64,000 bases of DNA from Roseiarcus sp963813195 (GCA_963813195.1 CAWEYC010000048.1:10217-74216), one strand, 5' to 3'; shown: positions 8,358 to 17,352, counted from the stretch's first letter. A program made the numbers and translations. The notes: generated by a model not told the origin, from the letters alone.

Positions 8358-9568
8358 CGCCCGTCCTCCACCTTGACGACCACGGCCATTGCGGTATCGC
8401 CTGCAGCGCAACCTTGAAACAGTCCATATCCGCCGCCGATACTGACCAGTTCCTCAATCAGCTCGATGGTGCCGCGCACACCGGTTGGAGCTTGCGGATG
8501 GCCCCAAATCAATGAAGATCCATAGTTGTTCATTCGAAGGACGTCGATTCCGAACGCTCGAGCAAAGACGATGTCGTTCACGGCAAATGGATTGTGCGAT
8601 TTGATCGCCGACATGTCATGAATATCGAGTCCTGCAAGTTTCAACGCTTTGCGTGCTGCCGGTACCGGAGCTTCCGGCATATGTGCAGCCTCCACACGAG
8701 CAAGTCCGAAACTGATGAGGCGTACGACAGGCGAGCGATCGGCGGAAAGCTCCTTCACGCGATCGACTGTCGTCACGATCACCCCGGCTGTTCCGTCGGC
8801 CGGGTGTGTCTGCCCCCCGAATGTGACGCTGCCTCCATCTAGCACGGGGTTCAATCTCGCGAGCCCACTTGCAGTGGTTCGATGAACACCTTCATCGCCG
8901 TCAAGCGTTGCGACCGTGCGGACAAGCTTCTGGTCGGGTACGGCAAACGGGAGTTCCATATAGCGCTTCTGGAACGCCTGACCGTTCGCCAGTGCGTCTT
9001 GATACTGATCGAATCGCCGGAGTACGACATCGTGTTGTTCCGCCGTCGTGATGCCGTAGCGCCGCGCCACGTTCTCAGCTGTGTCGATCATCGGGCGGCC
9101 TGTGAATGGGTCGCAGTTGAAGTTGTCGATGACCCAATTTTCGTGGCTGCCTGTACCGCCGCTCGCGCGTGGCGAAGGATAGTAAATGTGTGGGCCGTTC
9201 GAGGTTCGATCCGTTGCCACGACGAGCGCGCATTCGGCGCAGCCGGCAGCGACTTCACTGGCGGCCGCGAACAGCGATCGCACGCCTGTCGCGCAGGCCT
9301 GATTGATCGTCGGGCCGGCGACATGTCCGGCTCCGATCTGGCCCATCAGCCAGGGCAGGCCGTAGAACGCTCCCTTCTGCGGGATTGTCAGACCAAGAAC
9401 ACCGAAATCGATCACGTTTGGGTCGATGCGCCGAAGCGCCAGCGCTCGCTTTGCCGTCACCGCTGCAAACTCGACGCTATGAAGGTGCGACAATGCACCC
9501 TGCCATTTGGCGAAGGGGCTGGACCAGTAAGCTCCATAGGGAATCGCAACATTCCGTAATGAATTCAT
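8354..9568 (-). CDS. Thiolase-family acyl-CoA acyltransferase
   Basis: This 404-residue protein has the thiolase fold. The nucleophile is Cys92 in NQACATGVRSL; the second active-site regions are NNYGSSLIWGHPQAPTG (His) and GYGLFQGCAAGDTA (Cys). The family cleaves 3-ketoacyl-CoA with CoA or runs the reverse condensation. It is the first gene of a minus-strand operon with the CoA ligase, so it probably serves the last step of degrading the acid that the ligase activates. The 195-bp divergent region to the binding-protein gene carries a palindrome at 9692-9708. The family is clear; the chain specificity is not. Confidence 0.88.
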   Translation of the reverse strand: MNSLRNVAIPYGAYWSSPFAKWQGALSHLHSVEFAAVTAKRALALRRIDPNVIDFGVLGLTIPQKGAFYGLPWLMGQIGAGHVAGPTINQACATGVRSLFAAASEVAAGCAECALVVATDRTSNGPHIYYPSPRASGGTGSHENWVIDNFNCDPFTGRPMIDTAENVARRYGITTAEQHDVVLRRFDQYQDALANGQAFQKRYMELPFAVPDQKLVRTVATLDGDEGVHRTTASGLARLNPVLDGGSVTFGGQTHPADGTAGVIVTTVDRVKELSADRSPVVRLISFGLARVEAAHMPEAPVPAARKALKLAGLDIHDMSAIKSHNPFAVNDIVFARAFGIDVLRMNNYGSSLIWGHPQAPTGVRGTIELIEELVSIGGGYGLFQGCAAGDTAMAVVVKVEDGR

Positions 9569-9691
9569 CTGGCGTCCTCTCCGATCAAAGCGAATTTCGG
9601 TGGGTCGAAAGCGGTCCGGTCAGGGCAGACAATCGCTGGAGGCGCTTCTCGTTTCATCGCGAGGCTTACGGAAAATTATTTTAATTGTCAA

Positions 9692-9708
9692 ATATCAGAA
9701 AGTGATAT
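9692..9708. promoter_or_regulatory. Palindromic candidate operator between divergent operons
   Basis: ATATCA-GAAAG-TGATAT forms a perfect 6-bp inverted repeat in an AT-rich patch between the thiolase start (9568) and the binding-protein start (9764). Its position fits control of both operons by one regulator, for example the MarR-type protein encoded at 15.1 kb. Confidence 0.45.
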
Positions 9709-9763
9709 ATCCGAGTTAGAAATAATTGATCGATCTGTAGATTCTGATGTGGGGGGGTGCGTT

Positions 9764-10942
9764 ATGGATATTTTCAGGAAATCGAAGTGCGTCCTGTTTG
9801 CCGTCAGCTTCGCTTCGTTTGTGATGGCGGCGGCTGCGGTGGGCCGTGCAGCCGAGCCGTCGATCAAGGTTGGGGTCATTCTCTCCACCACTGGACCCGC
9901 GGCGTCCTTAGGCATTCCCGAGAAGAACACGATCGCGTTGTTGCCGCGAACGTTGGCGGGCCGACCGCTGGAATACATTATCGTTGACGACGCGGGCGAC
10001 ACGAGCAGCGCAATTCGTGAAATGCGCAGGATGGTTATCGATGAGAAGGTCGATGTCGTCATCGGGTCGACCGTGACGCCCAGCACGATTGCCATGACCC
10101 AGGTGGCGTTTGAGTCGCAGACGCCGGTAATTACGCTTGCGGCTGCTGCTGCCGTGATCGCGCCGGTCGATGAGAAGCGGCGCTGGATTTTTAAGACTCC
10201 TCAGAACGATTCGATGATGGCTGGGGCGATCCTCGATCATATGATCTCAACTGGCATCAAGAAGATCGGATTCATTGGATTCAACGATCCGCTTGGTCAG
10301 AGTTGGTTGTCTGAGATCGCGCAGCAGGCGGCGACGCGCGGGATCGATATCGCAGCAGTCGAGAGATTTGCTCGGACGGATACCAGCGTGACCGCCCAGG
10401 TGCTGAAGTTGACCGCAGTCAGGCCGGACGCCGTATTTATTGCTGCCTACGGAACGCCGGCCCTTTTGCCTGCGAAGGCGCTAAAGGCCCGCGGTTATGG
10501 CGGAAAAATCTATCAGAGCCACGGCGTTGCGAACAGCGAATTCCTGCGTGCGGGAGGGCGCGATGTGGAAGGTACGATTCTTCCGCTCGGACCGATGCTG
10601 GTTGCGGATCAGTTGCCTGACAGCAACCGGATCAAGCCGGTCGCGATGCGTTACGTCACCGAATATGAGGCCAAGTATGGAGCTGGAACAGCCTCGCCGT
10701 TCGGCGGCTACGCGTTTGACGCCGGCATCTTGCTTGCGGCCGCGGTGCCGGAGGCGATCAAGGCTGCCCAGCCGGGAACGGCGGAATTTCGTGTCGCGCT
10801 CCGAAATGCGTTGGAATCAACGAAGGATGTGGTGACGACCACCGGCGTCGTAACCATGAGCCCGACGGATCATCTTGGTCTTGATCAGCGTGCGCGTATG
10901 ATGGCTACAATCGAAAACGGCAAATGGAAGTTATTGCCATAA
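9764..10942 (+). CDS. Liv-type ABC transporter substrate-binding protein
   Basis: The 392-residue precursor starts MDIFRKSKCVLFAVSFASFV with a cleavable signal peptide (to about AAEPS). The periplasmic binding fold type I follows: IKVGVILSTTGPAASLGIPE, VDVVIGSTVTPSTIAMTQVA and IKKIGFIGFNDPLGQSWLSE. Such proteins capture branched-chain amino acids, amides or aromatic acids in the periplasm and deliver them to the LivHM permease. The ATG at 9764 follows a G-rich SD region; a GTG five codons upstream is less likely. It heads an operon with an ABM protein, permease, permease-ATPase fusion and ATPase. Divergent CoA ligase genes point to an organic acid as ligand. Confidence 0.92.
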   Translation: MDIFRKSKCVLFAVSFASFVMAAAAVGRAAEPSIKVGVILSTTGPAASLGIPEKNTIALLPRTLAGRPLEYIIVDDAGDTSSAIREMRRMVIDEKVDVVIGSTVTPSTIAMTQVAFESQTPVITLAAAAAVIAPVDEKRRWIFKTPQNDSMMAGAILDHMISTGIKKIGFIGFNDPLGQSWLSEIAQQAATRGIDIAAVERFARTDTSVTAQVLKLTAVRPDAVFIAAYGTPALLPAKALKARGYGGKIYQSHGVANSEFLRAGGRDVEGTILPLGPMLVADQLPDSNRIKPVAMRYVTEYEAKYGAGTASPFGGYAFDAGILLAAAVPEAIKAAQPGTAEFRVALRNALESTKDVVTTTGVVTMSPTDHLGLDQRARMMATIENGKWKLLP

Positions 10943-10968
10943 TACGATCCGGGTAAGAGGAGGCGATT

Positions 10969-11304
10969 ATGTTTCTCTGCATTATCGAGTTTGGAGTCAA
11001 GCCCGGAATGGAGGAGGTGCACACGAAGCTGTTGCAAGAGTTGTTTGCCGAACTCGCGACGTTCGAAGGATTTTTTGGCAAAGAATCCTTTCTCGACGCG
11101 GAAAAGCCGGGTCGACGCATTTCGATTTCCTATTGGCGTGACGAGGATGCGCTGGCGCGCTGGATGAAGAATCTCCCTCACCGTCGATCCATCGGCATCG
11201 GCAAGCGCGACGTATTCAGTTCCTACTCGATCCGTATCACCGAGTTGAAGCGCGAGAGAAGCTGGAGCGCACCTGGCTTCGCGGCTTCCAATTCATCCGG
11301 ATGA
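10969..11304 (+). CDS. Antibiotic-biosynthesis-monooxygenase (ABM) domain protein
   Basis: The 111-residue protein MFLCIIEFGVKPGMEEVHTK has the ABM/dimeric ferredoxin-like fold pattern: beta strand, helix with LLQELFAELATFEGFFGKES, then ISYWRDEDALARWMKN. Members act as cofactor-free quinol monooxygenases or as heme-degrading enzymes. An SD-like AAGAGGAGGCG precedes the ATG. It lies inside the transporter operon, 26 bp after the binding-protein gene, so it probably handles a quinol-like or aldehyde-like intermediate of the imported compound. The tail beyond residue 95 is unrelated and probably disordered. Confidence 0.8.
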   Translation: MFLCIIEFGVKPGMEEVHTKLLQELFAELATFEGFFGKESFLDAEKPGRRISISYWRDEDALARWMKNLPHRRSIGIGKRDVFSSYSIRITELKRERSWSAPGFAASNSSG

Positions 11305-11334
11305 CGGCAGGAGATTGCGGGGGGTCGCGTTCTT

Positions 11335-12354
11335 ATGGACATGATGACTATTTTTGCCTTGCTCCAGGATGGTCTTTCCAATGGAGCCATCTACGGCCTT
11401 CTGGCACTCTCGCTGGTGTTGGTCTTTACGGTAACGCGCGTCATATTGATCCCGCAGGGCGAATTTGTTGCCTATGGCGCCCTTACAGCGGCCGCGATGG
11501 AGAACGGAACCCTTCCGGCTACGGCTTGGATGTTGCTTGCTCTTGGGCTGGTGGCCGCAACGAAGTCGGCCTTCACGGAGCCGTTTCGCTTAAGTTCGCT
11601 GTGTGTGACGCTTGTAGCGCCTGCCGTTGTCATCCTCTGCGCATGGTTTGCCGTCCGCTATCATGCCGGAACGATCGTGAATGGGCTGGTGTCCGTCGCG
11701 ATGGTGACCATGATCGGTCAGTACATTTACCGGGTCGTATTTCAGCCGCTGGCCGGCGCATCGACCCTGACGCTGCTATTGGCCGCTATCGGTGTCCATC
11801 TCGCGATGACCGGGCTGGGGTTGGTGTTTTTTGGCCCCGACGGCGTGCAGCTGCCGCCGGCTACAGATACCAGCATTTCGCTCGGAGCTTTCACGATCAG
11901 CGGTCAATCGATCTGCGTGCTGATGTCTTCGGCGCTAGTGTCACTGCTGCTTTACTTCGGCATCAGCCGTACGCTGGTTGGAAAGGCTTTGATGGCGACC
12001 GCCGTAAACCGTCTCGGCGCACAGCTGTCGGGTATTTCTCCCACATTATGCGGGCAGATCGCCTTCGCGATGGCCGGGTTTATCGGTGCAGTTTCCGGAT
12101 TGCTGATCAGCCCGCTCGCCATGATCTACTACGATTCAGGATTCTTGATCGGCCTCAAGGGATTTGTTGCGGCGATCATGGCGGGTTTGGTGAGTTTTCC
12201 CCTCGCCGCCGTTGCTGCGCTTGCGATCGGGATCGTCGAATTGTTTGCGTCGTTTACGGCGAGCGCGTTCAAGGAGCCGATTGTCTTCCTATCGATCATT
12301 CCGGTGATGCTGCTTCGTTCATTCCTCACCGCGAGTGCGGCGGAAGAGGAATAA
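11335..12354 (+). CDS. Liv-type ABC transporter permease (LivH-like)
   Basis: The 339-residue inner-membrane protein has about eight hydrophobic segments. It begins with the LivH hallmark LQDGLSNGAIYGLLALSLVL followed by VILIPQGEFVAYGALTAAAM, and carries the cytoplasmic loop LVGKALMATAVNRLGAQLSG, which docks the ATPases. It is slightly longer than typical LivH because of an extra loop at about 70-95. It ends 3 bp before the next gene. It forms the channel together with the permease half of the fusion protein. Confidence 0.92.
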   Translation: MDMMTIFALLQDGLSNGAIYGLLALSLVLVFTVTRVILIPQGEFVAYGALTAAAMENGTLPATAWMLLALGLVAATKSAFTEPFRLSSLCVTLVAPAVVILCAWFAVRYHAGTIVNGLVSVAMVTMIGQYIYRVVFQPLAGASTLTLLLAAIGVHLAMTGLGLVFFGPDGVQLPPATDTSISLGAFTISGQSICVLMSSALVSLLLYFGISRTLVGKALMATAVNRLGAQLSGISPTLCGQIAFAMAGFIGAVSGLLISPLAMIYYDSGFLIGLKGFVAAIMAGLVSFPLAAVAALAIGIVELFASFTASAFKEPIVFLSIIPVMLLRSFLTASAAEEE

Positions 12355-12357
12355 GCC

Positions 12358-14148
12358 ATGATTGTCGGGCGCTTTTGGCCGCTGGCCCTCGTCGTCATTC
12401 TCGCTCTCGTTTTTCCTTTCGTGCCGGGAGTTCCTCTCTTTTGGGTGGTCCTGGCCACGTACACGGGTTTGTCCGGACTGGTCGTGCTCGGGCTGGTGGT
12501 GCTTACGGGTGTCGGCGGACTCCCATCGCTTGGTCAGGCTCTATTCGTTGGAGTCGGCGCATACGTGAGTGCTGTGCTGACGACGCGGTTCGAACTTTCG
12601 CCGTGGCTCACGCTGCCGTTGTCGATGGGGATCACCGGAGCCGTCGGCTATTTTATCGCGCTGATAACCCTCAGGTTATCGGGGCATTTTCTAGCCGTAG
12701 CGACGATCGCCTGGAACATCAGTTTCTTTTATCTCGTCGCCAATCTCGATGTCTTTGGACGTTACGATGGGATCTCGGGCATTCCTCCGATCTCTGTTGG
12801 GCGCATGTCTTTCACGGACCCAATCAGCTTCTATTATCTTGTTCTGGGAGTTGTGGCGCTCGCCGTGCTCGGAACCGAGAACTTGCTGGCATCGCGCATC
12901 GGGCGTTCGATTCGCGCGCTCAAGGGGAGCGTCGTCGTTGCGGAGGCGTTCGGTATTGATGTTCCACGCACCAAGCGAATTGCTTTCGTCTATGCCGCGC
13001 TTCTCGCTGGGATATCGGGCTGGTTGTACGCGCACATGCAGCGCTCCGTGAATCCGACGCCATTCGACATCGAAGCGAGCATCGAATATCTGCTGATGCT
13101 GGTGGTCGGAGGTGGCGCTCAGGTTTGGAGCGCGTTGGCGGGGACTGCGATCCTGACCATCCTCAAGGAACTGCTGCAAGGAAGCCTTCCGGCGCTGATT
13201 GGCAGTCAAGGCAATTATGAGACCGTTGTTTTCGGTTGCGTTCTCATCGTGTTGTTGCAGGTGTTTCCGGGAGGACTTGGCGCATTTGTCAATCGACATT
13301 TGCTGCGGACTCTACGACGCCAACGCAACCACAAGGAACATATCAATGTTCCGTGCGCCGCATTCGCCTCGCGCCAACGTGCTCCTGCGGGAATGCGGAT
13401 TATTCAGGCGCAAGGATTGCGACGCAGCTTCGGCGGGTTGACTGCAGTCAGAGATGTGAGTCTGTCGGTCGCCGCAGGAGAAATCCTGTCCGTTATCGGG
13501 CCGAACGGAGCCGGGAAAAGCACTACGTTCAATCTGATGACCGGCCTCGTCCGGCCTGATGCCGGACGCGTGTTCATGGAGGCACATGACATTACAGGAT
13601 TGGCGCCGGGGCGGGTGGCGCGCCTTGGACTTGCCAGGACATTCCAACATGTGCGCCTCGTCGCAGAGATGAGCGTCATTGATAACGTTGCGATCGGTGC
13701 TCACCTACGAGGGACGGCGGGTCCGGTTCGCGCCGCTCTGGGGTTGGATGGCGCCGAGGAGCGTCGGTACTGCGCCGAAGCCGCAAAACAGTTGAAGCGT
13801 GTCGGACTATGGGATCAGGCGCTCCACCCCGCGACGAGTTTGCCGCTGGGACAGCAGCGAATAACCGAAATCGCAAGAGCGTTATGTCTGGACCCACAGG
13901 TTCTGTTTCTCGACGAACCCGCCGCAGGCCTGCGGCGCCGAGAAAAAATGCAGCTCGCAGAGTTGCTGAAAAGTCTTCGTGCGGAAGGCATGGCGATTCT
14001 TTTGGTGGAGCATGACATGGATTTCGTTATGAGCCTCAGCGATCGTGTGCTTGTTGTTAATTTCGGCGCCAAGCTGGCCGAGGGCGGACCAGCGGAGATT
14101 GTTCGTAACCCCGACGTGGTCGAGGCATATCTTGGGGCTCCAGCATGA
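12358..14148 (+). CDS. Fused Liv-type permease and ATPase (LivM-LivG fusion)
   Basis: This 596-residue protein joins two usually separate subunits. Residues 1-320 are the LivM permease (GLPSLGQALFVGVGAYVSAV and SGHFLAVATIAWNISFFYLV, then the docking loop GRSIRALKGSVVVAEAFGID). After a basic linker of about 25 residues, residues 350-596 form the LivG ATPase with Walker A GPNGAGKST, signature LPLGQQRITEIARAL, Walker B VLFLDEPAAGL and switch histidine VEHDMD. The signature departs from the usual LSYG. There is no internal stop. Fused LivMG proteins are known in Hyphomicrobiales. The gene overlaps the next by ATGA-type coupling (14145-14148). Confidence 0.93.
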   Translation: MIVGRFWPLALVVILALVFPFVPGVPLFWVVLATYTGLSGLVVLGLVVLTGVGGLPSLGQALFVGVGAYVSAVLTTRFELSPWLTLPLSMGITGAVGYFIALITLRLSGHFLAVATIAWNISFFYLVANLDVFGRYDGISGIPPISVGRMSFTDPISFYYLVLGVVALAVLGTENLLASRIGRSIRALKGSVVVAEAFGIDVPRTKRIAFVYAALLAGISGWLYAHMQRSVNPTPFDIEASIEYLLMLVVGGGAQVWSALAGTAILTILKELLQGSLPALIGSQGNYETVVFGCVLIVLLQVFPGGLGAFVNRHLLRTLRRQRNHKEHINVPCAAFASRQRAPAGMRIIQAQGLRRSFGGLTAVRDVSLSVAAGEILSVIGPNGAGKSTTFNLMTGLVRPDAGRVFMEAHDITGLAPGRVARLGLARTFQHVRLVAEMSVIDNVAIGAHLRGTAGPVRAALGLDGAEERRYCAEAAKQLKRVGLWDQALHPATSLPLGQQRITEIARALCLDPQVLFLDEPAAGLRRREKMQLAELLKSLRAEGMAILLVEHDMDFVMSLSDRVLVVNFGAKLAEGGPAEIVRNPDVVEAYLGAPA

Positions 14149-14882
14149 GTAGCGATCTTCAGGCTCGCAATGTGATGGTGAGCTATGACGGGATCGTTGC
14201 CGTCGACGACGTTTCGCTGACCGTTGCACCCGGTCAGATCGTGACTGTGGTCGGGGCCAACGGTGCAGGAAAGACGACGCTTCTGAACGCGATAATGGGT
14301 GTCGTCAGATCAGAGGGCGGCGTGATGTTTGAGAACACGCGGCTGGATAACCTGTCCGTTGAGGCGAGGGCGTGGCGGGGCATACGGCTTGTTCCGGAAA
14401 AGCGCGAGCTTTTCGCAACCATGAGAGTTGAGGACAACCTGCTTCTCGGTGGTTTCCATCATCGGGGAGGGGGTGCAGGCCGACTGGCAACGCTGAACAA
14501 TGTGTTCTCCCTGTTTCCACGATTGAAAGAGCGGCGGCGGCAACTGGCCGCGACGCTGTCAGGTGGCGAACAGCAGATGCTCGCTATGGGACGCGCATTG
14601 ATGGGTGAACCGCGGCTGTTGATGCTGGATGAGCCTAGCCTTGGTCTTGCGCCGATCATCGTGCGTGACATTTTCTCGGTCATCAAGGAGATGCGCGCGT
14701 CGGGAATCGGTGTGCTTTTGGTGGAGCAGAATGCGCGCGCGTCACTGCAGATCGCGGACTACGGTTACGTGATGGAACGAGGGCGGGTTGTGATGGAAGG
14801 TGAAGCGGAACGTTTGCGATCCGATGCAAAGGTTATCGAAAGCTATCTCGGCGTGGCTGGCGCCGCGCTTTCCAGCACCTAG
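14145..14882 (+). CDS. Liv-type ABC transporter ATPase (LivF-like)
   Basis: The 245-residue nucleotide-binding protein has Walker A GANGAGKTT, signature LSGGEQQMLAMGRAL, Walker B LLMLDEPSLGLAP and switch VEQNAR, the standard LivF set. It pairs with the ATPase half of the fusion to power import. It overlaps the upstream gene by four bases and ends the operon; no terminator hairpin is obvious in the next 100 bp. As the operon has one complete LivK/H/M-G/F set, the importer should be functional. Confidence 0.93.
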   Translation: MSSDLQARNVMVSYDGIVAVDDVSLTVAPGQIVTVVGANGAGKTTLLNAIMGVVRSEGGVMFENTRLDNLSVEARAWRGIRLVPEKRELFATMRVEDNLLLGGFHHRGGGAGRLATLNNVFSLFPRLKERRRQLAATLSGGEQQMLAMGRALMGEPRLLMLDEPSLGLAPIIVRDIFSVIKEMRASGIGVLLVEQNARASLQIADYGYVMERGRVVMEGEAERLRSDAKVIESYLGVAGAALSST

Positions 14883-15075
14883 CAGACAGTTTGCCGAGGT
14901 ACCGATTGGGCGCTGGCCTGCGGCGTAACTGCGCTGTCATCGGGCGGCAATCGACGCGGTTCATTTACCTTGGATCGCCGGATTCACGTTTGCAGTAGCG
15001 TATCGTATGATCATCGTGCGATTTTCCCGATCGATATCTTGTTCTCTGTTCGGCCGGGATAACCCGTAACCCAAG

Positions 15076-15625
15076 GTGTTTGCATTGACTCTGTCTTCTG
15101 CCCGACGCGCCAGGTCTGCCGCGCGAAAACCCACTCCTGATGTCCCGACCGAGTTGGCCTGGCTGGCATCGGATCGCGAACGGCTTGATCTGCGTCTGTG
15201 GGTTCGTTTGCTCGCCTGCGCTCACACGGCCGAACAGCGCGTCAAGGCCCGGATCAAGGAGCAATTCGGAATCAACCAGAACTCAGTTCACCCTGATGTC
15301 GCAGCTAGACAGGATGCCGGGTGGCATTCGCATGGGTGAGGTCGCGCGCAAGACAGTCGTGACGGGGTCGAACGCGACTACCGTCGTTGATGACCTCGAG
15401 CGGCGCGGGCTGGTGACGCGGCAAAGCGCCGACGGTGATCGCCGTGCCCTGACGATCAAACTCACCGATCAGGGCCGGGATGCTTTCGCCCGGATGGCTC
15501 CTATCCATGCTGAATGGATCATGGAAATCTTCGGAGAATTGCCGGCGGCCGAGAAAAAAGTGCTCGTTCACAAGCTAGACAATCTGAAGAAAGCGATGAA
15601 CGCGACGCTTAGCACGAGCCTGTAG
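15076..15625 (+). pseudogene. MarR family regulator, frameshifted
   Basis: Two plus-strand frames together make a full MarR protein. The first gives ERLDLRLWVRLLACAHTAEQ and RVKARIKEQFGIN; the second continues TQFTLMSQLDRMPGGIRMGE, VARKTVVTGSNATTVVDDLE and the wing (RRGLVTRQSADGDRRAL). The join lies near 15280 in AACCAGAACTCAG, where one extra A breaks the frame just before the DNA-binding domain. MarR proteins are homodimeric repressors released by aromatic ligands. As written the gene is inactive, unless the base is a sequencing error. It shares the LRLWVRLL start pattern with the MarR genes at 21.3 and 26.7 kb. Confidence 0.82.
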
Positions 15626-15739
15626 CCGCGACCCATCGAAGCGGCTGTCGATATTACGCGAGACGAGGGCGCGCTGTGCTTCTCTATTTGACCAGCGACG
15701 GGCTGGGGCCGCCGAACATCATCTCGACGCTCCGGCGAA

Positions 15740-15769
15740 AGATTAGCCAGCAGGGCGGCTGGCTAATCT
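15740..15769. terminator. Perfect 12-bp hairpin between convergent genes
   Basis: AGATTAGCCAGC and GCTGGCTAATCT form a 12-bp perfect stem around a 6-base loop. It lies between the MarR relic (plus) and RidA gene (minus), both ending toward it. There is no strong T run, so a bidirectional or attenuating terminator is likely but not proven. Confidence 0.5.
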
Positions 15770-15948
15770 GGAAATCTACCTGCACCGTCAGCGGGGTAGC
15801 AGTGGGATCATTCATGGCGGGTGGGGCTCAACAGAAATCGCGTGAATCGGCCTCGACAACCAAATTCTACGCAAAATCAGATCTGTAAGCTACATCCGCC
15901 AGCTCGCTACGCATAATGCGGGCTAGGTTGATGGCAATTCGATTTGCA

Positions 15949-16344
15949 TCAAAGCGGGAGAACAGCCTGCGCCTGAATTTCGATCAACGCGGCGTCCTCC
16001 ATCAGAGCCACGACCTGCACGACCGCCATCGCGGGATAGTTGCGGCCCATGATTTCGCGCCACGCCTGGCCGACGGCCTTCGCGTCCCGAAGGTAGGCGG
16101 CCTTGTCGGTTATGAACCAGGTCATGTTCGTCACATGTTCGGGCGCGCCGCCGGCTTCTGCGAGGATCGCGAGAACATTTGCGAGCGCCTGCCGGAACTG
16201 ACCCAGAAAGTCGCTGGCTTCAAAGGCGCTAGCGCTGTTCCAGCCGATCTGGCCGGCAATGAACACATGGCGTCCGGCCGCAGAAATGCCGTTTGCATAG
16301 CCTTTCGGCTGCGCCCATCCCTTAGGCTGAAGGATCCTATTCAT
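15949..16344 (-). CDS. RidA family (YjgF) enamine/imine deaminase, island 1
   Basis: The 131-residue protein MNRILQPKGWAQPKGYANGI has the RidA chorismate-mutase-like fold and trimer signature (GRHVFIAGQIGWN, HVTNMTWFITDKAAY). RidA proteins hydrolyse reactive enamines and imines to ketones with release of ammonia. It is the last gene of the minus-strand operon containing the FAD/OYE fusion, SDR and hydratase. The usual C-terminal ERxxxVE-type arginine is not in its canonical place; the end reads ALIEIQAQAVLPL, so it belongs to a subgroup. In this operon a role in deaminating a 2-amino cyclic enamine CoA ester is plausible (inference). A paralog is at 30054-30449. Confidence 0.9.
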   Translation of the reverse strand: MNRILQPKGWAQPKGYANGISAAGRHVFIAGQIGWNSASAFEASDFLGQFRQALANVLAILAEAGGAPEHVTNMTWFITDKAAYLRDAKAVGQAWREIMGRNYPAMAVVQVVALMEDAALIEIQAQAVLPL

Positions 16345-16385
16345 CGGCGTTGGTCTCCATGAACTTTGACAGGCCGGCCCGGATG

Positions 16386-16496
16386 TCAAGCCGCGAGACG
16401 ATCGAGCCGCTCGACAAAGTCCCGGTGTCCCTGGCCGAAGAAGGGCCATTCCAGATGTTCGCGCGTAGGCCGATGGTCAGGCGGGGGGGCGCCCAC
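16386..16496 (-). pseudogene. Acyl-CoA dehydrogenase reduced to its first 36 codons, island 1
   Basis: From a GTG start five bases after the hydratase stop, the frame reads REHLEWPFFGQGHRDFVERL (about residues 13-32) and then stops at TGA 16386-16388. It aligns with the beginning of the intact acyl-CoA dehydrogenase at 28570 (RDWIDWPFFDAPHRALAERL) with the same offset from its start, and occupies the same position in the operon, after the hydratase gene. The remaining 350 or so codons are gone. A short unrelated tail (LDIRAGLSKFMETNADE in another frame) follows up to the RidA start, marking the deletion junction. It is too short for any function. Confidence 0.75.
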
Positions 16497-16500
16497 GAGG

Positions 16501-17352
16501 TCAGTCTCCCATGAAAACAGGCTTGCGCTTGGCCGCGAAAGCCTCGAAGGCTCGACGGAAATCGCCGGTCGCCATGCAGATCGCCTGGGCCTGGGCTTCG
16601 GACTCGATCATCTCGTCTATGCCCATTGACCATTCCTGATTGAACATGGTCTTGGTGACGCCATGGGCGAACCACGGCCCGTCGGCGAGCATCGCCGCCA
16701 TCTCAAGTGCCTTCGTCTCCAGTACGTCCAAGGGATGCAGCCCATTGTAGAAGCCCCAGGCGAGCGCCTCCTCCGCCGAAAGAGAGCGGCCGGTGTAGAG
16801 CAACTCGGCGGCGCGGCCCTGACCGATGAGGCGTGGCAGGATTCCGCAGGCGCCCATATCGGCGCCGGCAAGGCCGACCCGCGTGAATAGGAATGCGGTC
16901 TTGGCTTGCGGTGTCGCGTATCGAAGATCGGACGCCATGGCGAGGATCGCGCCCGCCCCGGCGCACACGCCGTCGACGGCGGCCACGATCTGCTGCGGGC
17001 ACTTGCGCATCGCCTTGACGAGGTCCCCGGTCATTCGGGTAAAGGCGAGGAGATCGTGCATCTTCATGCGCGTCAACGGCTCGATGATCTCGAACACATC
17101 GCCTCCCGAGCAAAAATTTCCGCCAGATCCGACCAGAACGACCGACCGGACATCGGAGGCGTAGACAAGGTCGCGGAACAGGTCGCGGAGTTCGGCGTAG
17201 GTCTCGAAGGTCAGCGGGTTTTTCCGGTCGGGTCGGTTGAGCCGGATCGTCGCGACGCGGCCATTGGCGTTGGTCTCCCAGAGGAAATGCCGAGGTTTGT
17301 AGTCCTTGAAAGGCCGCAGCGCGCTGCGCATCGCCGAATCGTTTTCGTCCAT
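16501..17352 (-). CDS. Enoyl-CoA hydratase/isomerase family protein, island 1
   Basis: The 283-residue crotonase-fold protein has the oxyanion-hole elements GGNFCSGGDVFEI and CAGAGAILAMASDLRYAT, and the active-site segment TRVGLAGADMGACGILPRLI. It hydrates or rearranges enoyl-CoA intermediates. The paralog at 27719 is the same length, co-linear and very similar. Its start overlaps the SDR stop by one base (TAATG), so the genes are translationally coupled. In this operon it is expected to act on cyclic or ring-opened CoA thioesters made after dearomatisation (inference). Confidence 0.92.
   Translation of the reverse strand: MDENDSAMRSALRPFKDYKPRHFLWETNANGRVATIRLNRPDRKNPLTFETYAELRDLFRDLVYASDVRSVVLVGSGGNFCSGGDVFEIIEPLTRMKMHDLLAFTRMTGDLVKAMRKCPQQIVAAVDGVCAGAGAILAMASDLRYATPQAKTAFLFTRVGLAGADMGACGILPRLIGQGRAAELLYTGRSLSAEEALAWGFYNGLHPLDVLETKALEMAAMLADGPWFAHGVTKTMFNQEWSMGIDEMIESEAQAQAICMATGDFRRAFEAFAAKRKPVFMGD

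Noticed and set aside
11301..12959. A 552-codon plus-strand frame over the transporter genes
   Set aside because: It is the wrong frame of the LivH-like and LivM-LivG genes, Arg/Cys-rich with no domain pattern; the true genes have clear transporter motifs.
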